A stretch of DNA of 64,000 bases from Acanthosoma haemorrhoidale. Lineage: Eukaryota; Arthropoda; Insecta; Hemiptera; Acanthosomatidae. A program made the translations under genes and the position numbers. The stretch's first letter is position 1, and each line of letters opens with the position of its first letter. Shown here piece by piece: positions 1-10,885 of the stretch. Under the pieces are notes generated by a model. That model was not told the DNA's origin. It was given only the letters and a program-made list of their open reading frames with translations, and ran no database searches. Where the stretch lies: contig CAKNEZ010000018.1 in NCBI GenBank assembly GCA_930367205.1, positions 178,501-242,500 on the forward strand, given 5' to 3'.

Positions 1-87
1 AGTAAAACAGTTGAGTACGAAAAAATTAAAAATATTAAATCCTTTTTTGACTTCAATCAATTATCCTCAACCGCCTTAGCGTTTGAT

Positions 88-299
88 TTTTTTTTTTTTT
101 CTCTCATAGCCCCTTTACAGATAATTATAGATTTTCAGGCGAATCTATTTACAAATTATTTTTGTATTTCCTGTCGCGTCACTACATTATATACAGGTTT
201 TGTTATTTTATAGAAATTATATAATGAATAAACAAGTAAGACGATACACATTATACGTGACTGGACTGAACTGACTAATAAAGGGGATGTGGCTCACCT
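88..299 (-). repeat. SINE-like retroposon, copy 1
   Basis: A poly(A) tail on the minus strand (T-run from about 88) precedes a ~210-bp unit whose other end is the GGTGAGCC head near 298. A near-identical unit lies at 14797-15022 and a 5'-truncated one at 47620-47742. Short flanking repeats (tttgat at 82-87 and 301-306) look like a target-site duplication. No ORF and no clear tRNA A/B boxes, so it may be a SINE or a short LINE 3' end. Confidence 0.6.
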
Positions 300-658
300 T
301 TTTGATCAACCTTAAAACTAACTTAAATACTAATTCTTAATCTAATTTTTTTAACAGTCTGTTGCCATCGATTCGGTAGGGGTGGTGTGGTCATAGTGTT
401 AAACACTGGGTTTGTCAGGTGCTGTAACGAGTCAAAAAACTTAATGTGTCTCCGGCGGATGAACTCACTTTTCACCCAGCAGCGGGTGCAGATAAGCGTT
501 TTTCAACCTGTCGAGAGAGGTATGACCTGCTTATGAGAGTCCGAAGTGTGAATCGCAGTCTTTTAAGACATTACTGGAGAAACTTAAAGCAAGGATCTTC
601 ATCGAAATAGGACATCGTTTTGGTACACACGGCTTAAGCAATTATTAGTACAGTTTTA

Positions 659-960
659 TAATGCTAAGATAATGTTAAAAACAAGTAGAAGGGGCTTGAG
701 CAGAACTGTATATCTGCCTCGTGACTTGATGAAAGTCACAGATGCTTCCTGTTATTTTTAAGTAAGCAACCCTCCTTACTCCTCTTACTCCCTATTTTCA
801 GAATCTTATCCATTTCTTATACGTATACGTCTTAGCTTTAGCCCCAGACGCCAATTGTGCCTAGACATTCCACCCAGTATGTAGTAACGTAACTCTCAAT
901 ATTTGTATATACTAGTGTTTTGCTTTTACTTCATAATAAACCTTTTATTTCTTTTCTTTT
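659..960 (+). repeat. Interspersed repeat family A, copy 1
   Basis: A unit of roughly 250-300 bp recurs at 993-1180, 1795-2055 (inverted), 56457-56700 and 57800-58065. Shared landmarks are 'caagtagaaggggcttgagc', 'cctgttatttttaagtaagc' and 'acccagtatgtagtaacgta'. It is non-coding in all frames. The class (SINE, MITE or LTR piece) is unknown. Confidence 0.7.
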
Positions 961-992
961 AAAAGACTCTATTTAACTAAAAACAGTTTTAT

Positions 993-1180
993 ATTGCTGA
1001 GAACAAGTAGAAGGGGCCTGAGCAGAACTGTATACCCGCCTCGTGACTTCATGGAAGTCACTGATGGTTCCTGTTATTTTTAAGTAAGCAACCGCATCCC
1101 TCCAAGACCTTCCTACTTCCCAGAATCTTATCCTATTCTTATACGTATATGTCTCAGCTTTTAGCCCTAGACCCCAATTC
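993..1180 (+). repeat. Interspersed repeat family A, copy 2 (3' truncated)
   Basis: Second copy in direct orientation to the first, lacking the right-hand part that carries 'acccagtatgtagtaacg'. Copies 1 and 2 are only ~30 bp apart, so they may be a local duplication. Confidence 0.65.
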
Positions 1181-1354
1181 TTGAGACTAATCTCTCCTTC
1201 TCATTTCCTTTATTTCAGTTATCAAGAACAGAATTGTTACTTTATTATTTAAAATTTAGTTTTCCATCACGAGTCAGCAGTGAACCCTGTCTAGACCAAT
1301 GACAGGGATACTGTTGTGTCCATAGTTAGTAAGTATCTGGGTACATTTAGCACT

Positions 1355-1650
1355 CATTGTAGAGTTTTTCGACCCTGTGTAAAAAGGGTACCAGACCCAT
1401 CCCTATACAAGCCGTGGTCTGCTGCAACAGAAGCGGACGTAGGAAGTTAGACGGCTGATAGTTGAAGTTTCACTTCGTTCACCGCTCCCATTCGACGGAG
1501 GACATACTTCGACGAAGAAGAAAAACGACTTCATGAACTGTTTCGCTTTCTCATATTAAAATGCTTTCTCTGTCTCTTTAAGAGGCCGCTTGCAAGAAGC
1601 TGGAATAATTTCTGTAGACCTGAAGCTATTATAGACTTGTCGTTAGTTTT
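1355..1650 (+). repeat. Interspersed repeat family B, copy 1
   Basis: About 300 bp shared with 57461-57775. Landmarks are 'gtggtctgctgcaacagaag' and 'tctctttaagaggccgcttg'. It is followed at 1795 by family A in inverted orientation, whereas the 57-kb copy is followed by family A in direct orientation. No coding potential. Confidence 0.65.
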
Positions 1651-1794
1651 ATAATAAGTACGAAGCTAGAATTTTCATAAATTATCATAAAATAATAACA
1701 AATGATAATCTTCGAAATGTATCCTATATTACAGTTAAATAATCTTTGCAGAGGAGAGTCTTTTGAAAGAAAAGAAAGAAAAGCTATATTATGA

Positions 1795-2055
1795 AGTACA
1801 AGCAAAACACTAGTATATACAAATATTAAGAGTTACCTTACTACATACTGGGTGGAATGTCTAGGCACAAGTGGGGTTTGGGGCTAAAGCTGAGACATAT
1901 ATGTATAAGAAAAGGATAAGATTCTGGGAAGTAGGGAGGTCTTGGAGGGATGCAGTTGCTTACTTAAAAATAACAGGAACCATCTGTGACTTTCATCAAG
2001 TCACGAGGCAGGTATACAGTCCTGCTCAAGCCCCTTCTACTTTTAGCATTATATA
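1795..2055 (-). repeat. Interspersed repeat family A, copy 3 (inverted)
   Basis: Reverse-complement copy of family A, opening with the complement of 'acccagtatgtagtaacg' and ending in the complement of the 'caagtagaagg' landmark. A 67-codon open frame across it (1871-2074) is incidental to the repeat. Confidence 0.65.
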
Positions 2056-2059
2056 TAAT

Positions 2060-3584
2060 ATTAGCATTATATAACATACGATTAACACAAAATTCTTCAT
2101 TCATGGCTATGACCTGCTTTATTAAATGATCATCATAGCATTAATAAAATTATAATGTTAATGTATTTTATTATTGATGTGTAGTAAATAATTATCCCAA
2201 GATATTCTGCAATACTTCAATTTAGAGATGTAAAGCATTCACTGTTTTCGTAGCAAAAGTAGGACTTTCTGTCCACCTCGCATTAAGTTTAACCGCATTA
2301 ACCGACTAGTTGAATCGTGATACTATAAACAAATAATACAAATTAAAGAGTGCGAACCCCAAAAAGGAGGGGGAATAACTTTGGCACAAAACTTGCATAC
2401 TTTTATTGGGATGTCTGTTCTACTAAGCTCTATCTGGCGTCATAGTTCACGTTGGCCTTGCCGGAGGCTACTTTACCAGTGCGAGATAAACCAACCTACT
2501 TCTTCCTGAATTCGTCACTAGCGTGATCAAGGTACATACAACATTGAGTAATAATAACGTTGAGTTCAGTATATAGTGTTATACAGCACCAATTCATTAG
2601 TTGTTGATCATAATTCTTTTTCATTTCACAGAAAAGATTCATTTCCATTAAAAACATATAATTCATTCCATTGTAGAACAAATTTATGGCTAATTTGTAT
2701 TATTCCACTACAACATATCCCAGCCAGGCATAAAATAAATTAACGTTTTCAATATTAAATTAATTTCACGTAAGAACGGTACGATATTTAACGAATATAA
2801 TGTGCAACGTATGTGGTAATGTGTAGTTTTAAACAATTAATTAAAGTCTGTGATTGCTTACTTCACAAGTACTCTGAACGACAATGGTGGAAAAACTAAA
2901 TTGCACTATGCGTCAATCTATTGGAAGAAAGTACTTTCTTCGTACTCGTCTTTAAATCTTTATTTATAAATTACTATACCTTAGTATAATATTAGCATTA
3001 ATAATATTGTTTTAATTGTTACATGAAAGCATTGACCTTTCACTAATAGCAACCCATTTTTGTTTTATTCTGGTGAGTAATATTACTCGATTTTTAATTT
3101 TTTTTTTCTTGTTATATTAAAACTCATATGGAGAAGTATACTATAACCTATAGAAAGTTATGAAGCGAGAAAAGAGAACCATTGTCGTGAATGATCATTT
3201 GCAAGGCGTTAAACCATTGGCAAAACCACATTAGCTGCCTATAACGTGTCAATATCGTGCCATCAGCCCACCGGATTTTAAATTTACGGAACGAAGTTGT
3301 TTTGAAGTAATGACTCCCCTGCTGACTCTCAGATGGGAGTGATTTCTTCCACCGACATGTGCAGCATCAAAGAAACTATGCATTAAGTCGTTTAATTCTC
3401 AAACTTCTTATGACGAAAGGTGGACATGCGTTAGTCAGAGGACCAAGTCTCATTTTGTCAGCGCGCATGGTACCTTCTTTTGTATTGCCTACAAGGCGAA
3501 CACTAAAACATTGTTGTTGTTTTTTTTCAATTTGTAGAAAAATAATAGTAATAACTAACAACATCACACGACCACAACAAGGGC
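2060..3584. other. No recognisable feature
   Basis: AT-rich sequence with a few short open frames (at most 108 codons, at 3359-3685) that show no motif I recognise. No RNA gene or clear repeat boundary seen. Confidence 0.5.
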
Positions 3585-4543
3585 TCAGATGGATTGACTT
3601 GTGGTCATATAGACGACACTCCTCCGGACTAATTCTTTTTCAACACGTTCTCGTAGAGCATAAGGTAAATGGCGTTCTCTTGTGAAACTAGGTTTTGCCC
3701 CTTGTCGTAGCTGCAGCTTAACTTCATAATCTGGAATGCAACCAACTTCCTCGGCAAAGACAGTTGGGAACTCAGCTATTATCTCAGCCCACCGCAAGTA
3801 CACTTGACATATGGTTTTTGGTGGTATCAATTTCTCTCCATTCAATCATTAAATCTCTAATCCATTGACACCCAAGCAATGTTGTATGGCCAGACGGAAC
3901 AATATACAGGTCACCACACGCATTTCTACCTTTATATGTGGCTGTTACCTCCACTTTTCCTCTCGGAAGAATTTCGTTGCCTGAGTACGCTCGAAAAATG
4001 GTATTTGTTGGTTGGATTTCTAGTTCCAAATTCAATTTCCTAAAATCATCCTCGTTTAGGAGAGAAAATCTTGCTCCTGAATCGACCTCCATGAGCTGGG
4101 GTTTTCTATTGATTTGGACGGGAACGATATATTTATCGGAGTCGGGGTTTACTTCGAAAAGGTCTTTAAGATATGAAATGCCGTATTGATGTTCAGCGTT
4201 GACGTGAGAAATTGCATTTGCAGATGATACGTAACTAGGTTTTTTATTTTGTGACAGGGTGGTGATACAAACTCGTGAAACGTGTCCCTTACGGTTACAT
4301 GACGTGCAATGAGCTTTATCATAATCAACGTGACAGTCTGCTAGTCTATGATTATTTCTAGCACACCTTGTACATATGTCACGAATCCCTAATGCTTTAT
4401 AATCTATTCTACTTCGGCTGTGGGATCTATTTTTGGCTCCTGATGAATGAAATTTATTACGAGAATCAGGGCAGTTGGACGAACGGTCTTTTGATGATCC
4501 AGATAGGTGATACGTGTCACTCGAGAAAGATGAAGTACCTGTA
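3585..4543 (-). pseudogene. Ty3/gypsy gag-pol fragment: zinc knuckles, aspartic protease, start of RT
   Basis: Minus-strand reading from 4543 down gives a basic, Ser-rich gag tail. Two CCHC-like zinc knuckles follow (CTRCARNNHRLADC and CTSCNRKGHVSRVC), then a retropepsin with the active-site motif MEVDSGARFSLL, then 'TTLLGCQWIRDL'. A frame break near 3840 leads into the N-terminal RT segment (3585-3845) around 'YEVKLQLRQGAKPSFTRERH'. Gag normally precedes the knuckles, yet here this block starts immediately after an LTR end at 4544. It is exactly the part missing from the neighbouring gag/RNase H-integrase copy (4725-7033). Either the element is internally rearranged or two defective copies share one LTR. 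It encodes no complete protein. Confidence 0.8.
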
Positions 4544-4702
4544 TGTTGTATTTGTACTGATAATAAATACATTTAAGACCAGAAATTAGGCTTTTATTTA
4601 TTATAAACCTCAGACAGTAATGACAGAGTTGAAAATAAATTTGAACAATTGAACATATGATAAATTAAACATATAGAATATTAAGCATTACATTTCATCA
4701 CA
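4544..4702 (-). repeat. LTR (TGTGATG...CAACA family) with upstream polypurine tract
   Basis: 159 bp running TGTGATGAAATG to AATACAACA on the minus strand, with AATAAA inside. It is preceded by a purine-rich tract (GAGGGGGAGAA, 4703-4713), as expected at the 3' end of an LTR element. A 158-bp homologue lies at 27403-27560 on the plus strand. It follows the integrase C-terminus and stop, so by position it is a 3' LTR. It does not match the candidate 5' LTR at 7229-7573 beyond the first bases. Confidence 0.75.
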
Positions 4703-4724
4703 TTCTCCCCCTCTATATTTTAAA

Positions 4725-6330
4725 CTAAAACTTGGTTACATAATCCTTCAGATAAGCAAGAGGCTTGAGAGTTCGTCTAGGTCTTGAGGTTTCAGTGTCA
4801 GGTGAAGGTAGGTCAATTTGAACTGTCCGATTTATATTTCGAGGACTGGAGCTATTCAGATCTAGGGTGAACGGTAGACCTGTTCCAGCTCCTTCAGGGC
4901 TAGGTCGAATTTGAGAGATTTCTCTTTGTTCTTCAATAAGTGGAGGGGCTTCAGCTTTTAGCAATAGATCCGTGTTTCCTCTAGGGGCAAGTTGTCGTAG
5001 AGAGACAGTTGATTCACTGCCATCTTTCCGCCTAATACATGCATATTAGGGGTTAGCTTCTAGAAGTTCTGCTTCTTCTACCAAGTCGTCATACTTGCTG
5101 GACCGTATGTTTCGTTTGATGAGTACTGGCCCAGGTGTGGTAAGCCAAGTAGGTAAAGCTTCTCCGTTTGAGGTTCGGCGAGGAAAACTAAAGAATCGTT
5201 GATGAGGAGTACAATTCGTGGCTGTGCATAACAAATACCTAATGGAGTGAAGAGCTTACGGGAGAACTTCTTCCCAATCGCGAGTCTGGAGATTTTTCGT
5301 CTTGAGAGCTAGATTTATGGTTTTCCACAAGGTACCATTCAAACGCTCCACCTGTCCATTCCCTTGAGGATTATAGGGCGTTGAGTTGCTAGTGGCTATT
5401 CCGTTGGAATGTAGGAATGATATTAATTCTCGCGAAATAAAGGAGGAACCTCTGTCCGAGTGCACATAAGCTGGAGTCCCAAAAAGCATAAAAAGATCTG
5501 TAAAACATTTTATGACAGTGCCAGAGGTTGTGTCTTTACAAGCGTAGGCGAATGGGAATCCAGAATATTCGTCTATGATGGTCAGAATGTAGTAATTCCT
5601 CGTCTTCGAGGGGATTGGACCCTTGAAGTCTACATTTATTCGTTCAAAAGTAATAGTTGCTTTGATGAGAGTACCTTGAGATTTGTGAAAACGGGGTTTG
5701 ACTTCGGCACAAACCGAACAAGTTGAGTTGACCCTTCTAACATCTTCAACTGAAAATGGGAGATTCCTGCACCGCAGCCAGTGAACCATTCTGGTGATAC
5801 CGGGATGGTTGAGAGATCGATGCAACTCCAACAGTCGATCATTGGAGATGGAGCTACAAACTCTAGATAGGGCATCAGCCTTCGTTTTTTCTCTTCCAGG
5901 GCGGTAGGTTATATCGAATTGGAAAGGAGCCAATTCGAGTCGCCAACGTAGAATTTTATCATTTTTTATTTTTCTTGAGTGTTTTTGGTTGAATACGAAA
6001 GAGAGTGCTTGTTGATCAGTTAGTAGTTGAAAATGTCTACCCAAAAGAAAAGATCTCCATTTCTTGAGAGATTCCACAATTGCAGCTGCTTCCTTCTCAA
6101 TTGCAGGGTGTGCACGTTCAGACTTAGTGAGTGTCCGTGAGAAGAACGCCACAGGCCGACCACCCTGACTCAAAGTTGCGGCCAAGGCGACGTCTGAAGC
6201 ATCTGTCTCTACTACCATCTGTTCATTGTCATTCATTGTGGTAACTGCAGCTTCAGCAATACTTAGTTTTAGGTTTTCAAAATCTTTAGTAGTTTGATGA
6301 TCCAGAGGGAAGGTCTTAGAGTCGGTCAGT
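4725..6330 (-). pseudogene. Ty3/gypsy RT C-terminus, RNase H and integrase
   Basis: On the minus strand, the end of RT runs into RNase H (VVETDASDVALAATLSQGG, 'LLTDQQAL' and DALSRV). The integrase follows: HHCC-type finger (LHRSLNHPG ... CSVCAEVK), first catalytic Asp in 'RINVDFKGPI', second in 'YVHSDRGSSF', Glu in 'NPQGNGQVERLNG'. The uninterrupted part is 5256-6236. Pol continues with frame breaks near 5240 and ends at 4725 with 'TLKPLAYLKDYVTKF', just before the PPT and LTR. Upstream it joins gag directly near 6320, so knuckles, protease and most of RT are deleted here. All DDE residues are present, but the element cannot be autonomous. Confidence 0.85.
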
Positions 6331-7033
6331 GATCTAATTTTATCAGAATAATGTGCAATCCATTTCGAGTAGTGAGCAAAGAGCCCTCTAGTGCAGTGGC
6401 TTTGGCTAAAATTTTATCAAAACCAGTCACAGTTGACTGCAGAAGCTGTTCCCTTATCCAGTTATGACGTAATCCTCGAATGAACTGAGCTCTGAGGAAA
6501 ATATCATTCACCGAGATACTTGTTTTCTTCCCCTCTGAATTTTTACACGAGTCGGAATTACATTCTACTTTGAATTCACAATCTCATATGTCTCGCTGTA
6601 ACGCAGCAACAAATTCGGAAATCGACTGATTTTCTTTCTGGGTAATGTTCAAGAAATAGTGTTGGGTCACAATTGCGCTACGTTCAGGGGTCAGCATGGT
6701 CATGAGATTAGAAACAAGTGTCTTACAATCAAGGGACGTGACAGGTTTTTCTGGTCCAAGGAATACGGTGAGTGCATTGTAATGTATACTACCCACAGAA
6801 CCACACAAGAGCTGAGCTTTCTTTGTGGGATCGACTAAATTTTTCATTGTGCACTAATTCTCGAAACGTTCCATATAACATGAAAATTTCTCTTTTTTTG
6901 AATCAAAGTTTTCAAAAATACTCACATTTGCGAGGTTGTTCGTGTCTGACTTGGGGTTTTGTTTACTTGATGTTTGAGAGCTTAGAAGTGATGTAAGCAC
7001 ACCCATGAATTCTTGAAATTGTTGTGCATCCAT
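6331..7033 (-). pseudogene. Ty3/gypsy gag, N-terminal part
   Basis: Starts at the ATG at 7031-7033 (MDAQQFQEF), ~180 bp after a PBS-like 'TTGGCGACGAG' at 7212-7222. The frame holds a gag-type helical protein (MKNLVDPTKKAQLLC, 'FVAALQRDI') and continues at 6326-6511 (FLRAQFIRGLRHNW). A TGA near 6583 and a frame break near 6510 interrupt it. The zinc knuckles expected next are missing and the sequence jumps to the RT C-terminus. Gag would coat element RNA in cytoplasmic particles. Confidence 0.7.
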
Positions 7034-7199
7034 TCTTGATGATCTTGATAATTAATCCGAACGATAAATAAAATGGAAAACGGATAAAACAGCGAAAAAG
7101 TACAACGGAAAAGCACTCGCGGTAAAAATTACGACTTACCGCGTATACAAGGAATACGAACTACTGGCAATGTCCGTGAACTTGAAACTCGGATAGTTT

Positions 7200-7573
7200 A
7201 ATCAGCTTTTTCTCGTCGCCAATTGATATGTTTAGATAAATCATGGGAAAAAACGGGTAATATAATAATTGATAACGTACACGTGGCTTGGAGCGAGAAC
7301 ATGAAGTATATTTATATAAAGGTTACAACAAGGTTACAAATAATGGTTACATGATATAAGGGTTTCAATTATATTAAATAGTCATTAGTTTTAATTATAC
7401 ATAACAGGTGCATAAACATTTCTTTTTATGTTCCAAGATCCATTTGTATGTAGTCGCCGTCTCGAAATTACAAGCTTGAGACCCGCAATACATGACAAGT
7501 TCTGTGCACTACTTCTCTTCTACCCACGTGATATCTCTACTTGGATAATGTCAATCATTAAGCACTAGGCACA
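7200..7573 (-). repeat. Candidate 5' LTR and primer-binding site of a gypsy element
   Basis: On the minus strand, a ~345-bp block starts TGTGCCTAG at 7573 and ends at AAACA near 7229. It contains TATATAAATATA (promoter-like) and is followed by ATTGGCGACGAGA (7212-7224), a typical insect gypsy PBS context ahead of gag. The left LTR boundary is inferred. The unit differs in length and sequence from the 159-bp LTR after the integrase, so the 'provirus' is a mosaic. Confidence 0.5.
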
Positions 7574-9431
7574 TTAGTGATTAGTCCCTTGCCTGTATGT
7601 GGCAACACTGCGTCAAGTAACCCCTGCATCCCAAGCGTCTAATTCCATGACATCCGCTAAAATTAGCTAATAACCTTTTTGGTTGAATGAACGATGCACA
7701 GATAGGGTATTTTGAATTAATCCTGATATAGCTTGCTTGCCTGTTAGCGTTTGATGCCCTGAAATATCCCGGCTTAGAGCAGGTAGGGGACACCCGGGAT
7801 AGCTCAGAGGGGAGGAGTACCATTATCATTCCCAGTTCAACAGTCAATGATCGGCCCATGAAGGAAGATTTGCCTCGTAAACCACACGGCAGGACCTCTG
7901 ACATTTTTTTGTTATGAAATGATTTGTCTTATTATTGATATGTTATGATATGGTTTTATGTTTACTATTCCATGTGTCATTTCCCCTCATTGATCCATGG
8001 TACATTTCTTGAATGGATGATCAGCCCGCTGGCTGAAGGTGGCGGAGAGACGACAGTTGGAAGAGATAGCCGGGAGCGGTGCCGGCCAGTATGTGGCGGG
8101 TCGATATACCTCCCCACCCCGCACTATTGACCCGGGGGCGGCGCGCACATCGCCCCCACCCCTTTCTCCCCGATTCATGGATTTATCATAAAATAGTGTA
8201 GTGTACATTTCACTAAAATGTTACATCTTAGAAATCCGAGCTCCTTGGCAAAAACCAATGCCATATCTGAATTCAGAGGATTGAGCTCGTATAAAATCAG
8301 CTCCAAATACTTTGGCACCAAAAACACCTTTTACAATGTATACAAAATCTTTTTGGTTCTCATGTGGATATAGTTAGTGTAATTTACTATTTATTTAATT
8401 AGTGGATTCAGGGCTGGGTTATTTAATTGGAAAATTCTGCTGTAGTAAGGGTAATTATTTCTGATTCTGAGACATTTGTTTTTGAACAATTTGAATTTTA
8501 TTTTAGTTTGTTTTAATAGTGGTGATACATTGAATACAACCGTGTATACATACAGACTGAAACAAAAGACAATAGGCGTGTACCAGTTTGAAAGTAGAGC
8601 CTCACCTTCGGGCCACCGAATGACATAGAAAACACTCTATCGGCGAAAACAGACGTCCCAATATTTTGACTAAAAGGAGAGCTGGGGAAAATAAAACACA
8701 CTTTCAAAACCCCCTAAAAAAAAATCAAAACAAAACAAAAAAAACCCAGTGGTATAATGAGTTTAACGTCCGGGCATTCATGCCTTTTTCTGAGGCCCAT
8801 TCATGGTTGACTGACCCAGACGGTCTCGACCTCGCATCGCGAATTGAAACCCACACAATAGGACCGGGTCTATTACCTCACGACCCTACCCAATTAGATT
8901 TTCATAACGACCATTACTTTTCAGAATACTATTTAGTACTGGTCATTATCCACACTTCGTCCTCAGGGATCTCTTACTTATATTGCATCAATCATCAGTC
9001 ATTATAAGAATATATTCTGCTATTAGGCTCGAACGTAATCCTAAAGCAAAGATAACAGGAGGCCAATTTATTTTACGTAATATTATTTTTAAACGAAACA
9101 GTAGCTGGATAATCAAGTTGTGGCACAGATGCAACCAAACATAGAGGAGGTGTGACGTGATTGTACATGGTTCTTAAAGTAACTTACATAAGTATTTCTT
9201 TAAGTGACAATTTTCAACAATAATGAAAAAAATATTTTTTCTGTTTCATTAAATTTATATTAATTCATAAATTAAAATGTATGTATTACACTTGACAGAG
9301 AGACGACCAAATATACTGTACTTCACAATTATTGATTTTTTTAATATATTTATTTTTTTGTTAAGATTTGATTTTTAAATTCTTAGGATGTTTAAAGGCT
9401 TGGATACTGAAAGCATTCGACCACGCTTAAT
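7574..9431. other. No recognisable gene; local GC-rich patch
   Basis: A 107-codon minus-strand frame at 7581-7904 and a 113-codon plus-strand frame at 8666-9007 show no motif I recognise. About 8020-8165 is unusually GC-rich against its surroundings and contains 'gacccgggggcggcgcgc'; it could be a degraded CpG-rich element. The rest is AT-rich. Confidence 0.45.
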
Positions 9432-9994
9432 ATACCATATTTACAATTTTCATTCACTCGCTCATTCGTACAGTATATACAAACAGCCCAGAGCCTCCCA
9501 AATTCACATGGTTGTCACCTCCCTCGCATGCGAAAGAGGAAGCAGAGTCTTGGGCCGCGTCACCGGATACGAGCAAGTGGAGGCTGACCAAGAGCGCGAG
9601 AGCCACATACGCTCAGTACTTGATTGGAGCAACAGCCATTGCCAGGACTTGATGAGTTCAAGAATGTAAGGTATATTAAGATCGTAATAAAGAGTTTTGT
9701 TGCTGACGTTATAGGGGCCATTTACTATAGTTCTCAGGAATTTTGATTGAAAGGATTGGATAAGCTTGACTTTTTTGTTGTCCCCCATAGCTCTATTCCG
9801 TAGGTCCAGATTGCCTTAAGTATAGCTTTGTATATTAGCAATTTATTTTCTATTGAGTGATGGGATGTCGTTTGAAGTAGTCTGTACAGTTGACCAAAGT
9901 GTCTCTTTAGTTATTGTTTTTTAGCCTCGAGGTCAGTCGTTTGTCGAGATGGAAGCCTAAGTACCCTACTGTCTCGGATACAGGGAGAGGAATG

Positions 9995-10152
9995 TGTAGG
10001 GACTGGAGGTATTAAGTATTGTTTAAATCTAGTCAACCTCTTTGTACTAGTAGGACCTCTTTGTAATTGAACTTTGTAGCGGAGTAGAGAGCATGTGAGA
10101 AGACTGTAGTAAACGATACTAACCTCAATAAGTGTTCTGTTAATTACCCACA
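9995..10152 (+). repeat. LTR, left arm (opposite orientation to its partner)
   Basis: 158 bp reading U3 to U5 on the plus strand (TGTAGGG...CCCACA). Identical to the complement of 10389-10546, so the rearrangement is recent or has been kept uniform by conversion. Its U5 terminus abuts gag codon 47. Confidence 0.85.
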
Positions 10153-10292
10153 ATTTTGAATTGGGCTTCTATTTGATAAAACCATAATTCAGGTTTATCG
10201 GTCCAGAAGGGAGGAATTCTAATTGAAACTTTAGTTACCTCCGGTTGGTCCGCTAGGTTAGCCTCAAATTTTTCTCCTGCCGGCGACGCCAT
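10153..10292 (-). pseudogene. gypsy gag N-terminal stub
   Basis: Starts at the ATG at 10290-10292, downstream of the PBS and a leader carrying three near-identical 'atcacgtcg' repeats. It encodes about 47 residues of a gypsy gag (MASPAGEKFEANLADQ, then KVSIRIPPFWTDKPELWFYQ). The frame runs into the inverted LTR and stops. The PPFW...PELWF pattern is typical of the N-terminus of insect gypsy gag. Confidence 0.75.
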
Positions 10293-10367
10293 GCTGGGAA
10301 TCACTTAGTTCGATCACGTCGAATTAAATCACGTCGAATTAAATCACGTCGGATTATCACAATCTCA

Positions 10368-10385
10368 ATCACGTCGGGGTCACCA
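10368..10385 (-). promoter_or_regulatory. Primer-binding site of the inverted-LTR element
   Basis: TGGTGACCCCGACGTGAT on the minus strand, three bases after the right LTR's U5 'ACA'. This is a widespread gypsy PBS form and fixes the direction of the right LTR as a 5' LTR. Confidence 0.8.
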
Positions 10386-10388
10386 AAT

Positions 10389-10546
10389 TGTGGGTAATTA
10401 ACAGAACACTTATTGAGGTTAGTATCGTTTACTACAGTCTTCTCACATGCTCTCTACTCCGCTACAAAGTTCAATTACAAAGAGGTCCTACTAGTACAAA
10501 GAGGTTGACTAGATTTAAACAATACTTAATACCTCCAGTCCCTACA
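10389..10546 (-). repeat. LTR, right arm (5' LTR by position)
   Basis: 158 bp reading U3 to U5 on the minus strand and leading into the PBS. Contains a CAATAAG motif near its U5 side. Perfect inverted copy of 9995-10152. Confidence 0.85.
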
Positions 10547-10885
10547 AATGGAATTAAAATAAACTGGTGGACAAGACTTGCGGCAGAGGGTGAAGGTAAT
10601 GTGGGAACATTTTGTTTCATTAACTTTGATCCGCCATTGGTTTCACCAATGCTCGATCTCACCAAGGTGTTTTTGAAGGTTATGGGATGCTATATCGGGG
10701 TCTGGGTGGGATGACAAGACGGTAGTGTCATCTGCAAATGTGGCCAAGAAGGTATTGCGGGTAGAGGGGACATCAGCGGTGTATAGGTTATAGCGGATGG
10801 GACCCATGACACTACCCTGTGGAACTCCTCCTTTTATGGGATCGTAGTTAGAATATTCAATAAAATTTCTATTATAATTTTGATA

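Larger units (their letters stand above)
9995..10546 (-). mobile_element. Inverted-LTR gypsy derivative (LTR-PBS-gag start-inverted LTR) with 4-bp TSD
   Basis: Two 158-bp arms (9995-10152 and 10389-10546) are perfect reverse complements by letter-by-letter comparison. Both outer ends are TGTAGGGACTGG. Between them, on the minus strand, lie a primer-binding site of the TGGTGACCCCGACGTGA type (10368-10385) and a gag start. The unit is flanked by AATG at 9991-9994 and 10547-10550. PBS and gag identify the arms as LTRs rather than DNA-transposon TIRs. In a normal provirus the LTRs are direct repeats; here both outer ends are U3 ends. The inner left LTR ends exactly at its U5 'ACA', fused to gag. 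This fits an autointegration product that was then inserted into the LINE. Confidence 0.85.
9432..10885 (-). pseudogene. Jockey-clade LINE, RT C-terminal half and 3' UTR (interrupted)
   Basis: Minus-strand reading shows RT motif 'GGVPQGSVMGP' near 10830, the catalytic 'ATFADDT' near 10740, then KVNETKC and 'CPPVYFNSI'. After the inserted element (9995-10546) it continues with 'GYLGFHLDKRLTS', 'LLIYKAILKAIWTYGIELWG' and 'LIQSFQSKFLRTIVNGP', all Jockey hallmarks. The EN domain and RT fingers are missing (5' truncation), and stops are scattered. The 3' UTR matches four other fragments in this window (12785, 40786, 43155, 44590). Removing the insertion and one AATG copy restores the LINE frame exactly at the junction. 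Confidence 0.85.

Noticed and set aside
3359..3685. 108-codon plus-strand frame
   Set aside because: Overlaps two minus-strand frames, spans the edge of the gypsy fragment and has no domain.
7581..7904. 107-codon minus-strand ORF next to the candidate LTR
   Set aside because: No retroelement or host motif recognised; probably chance in a less AT-rich patch.
9991..10550. Reading the inverted 158-bp arms as TIRs of a DNA transposon
   Set aside because: The PBS and gag start in the middle and TG...CA LTR-type ends fit an LTR element; no transposase or typical TIR motif.
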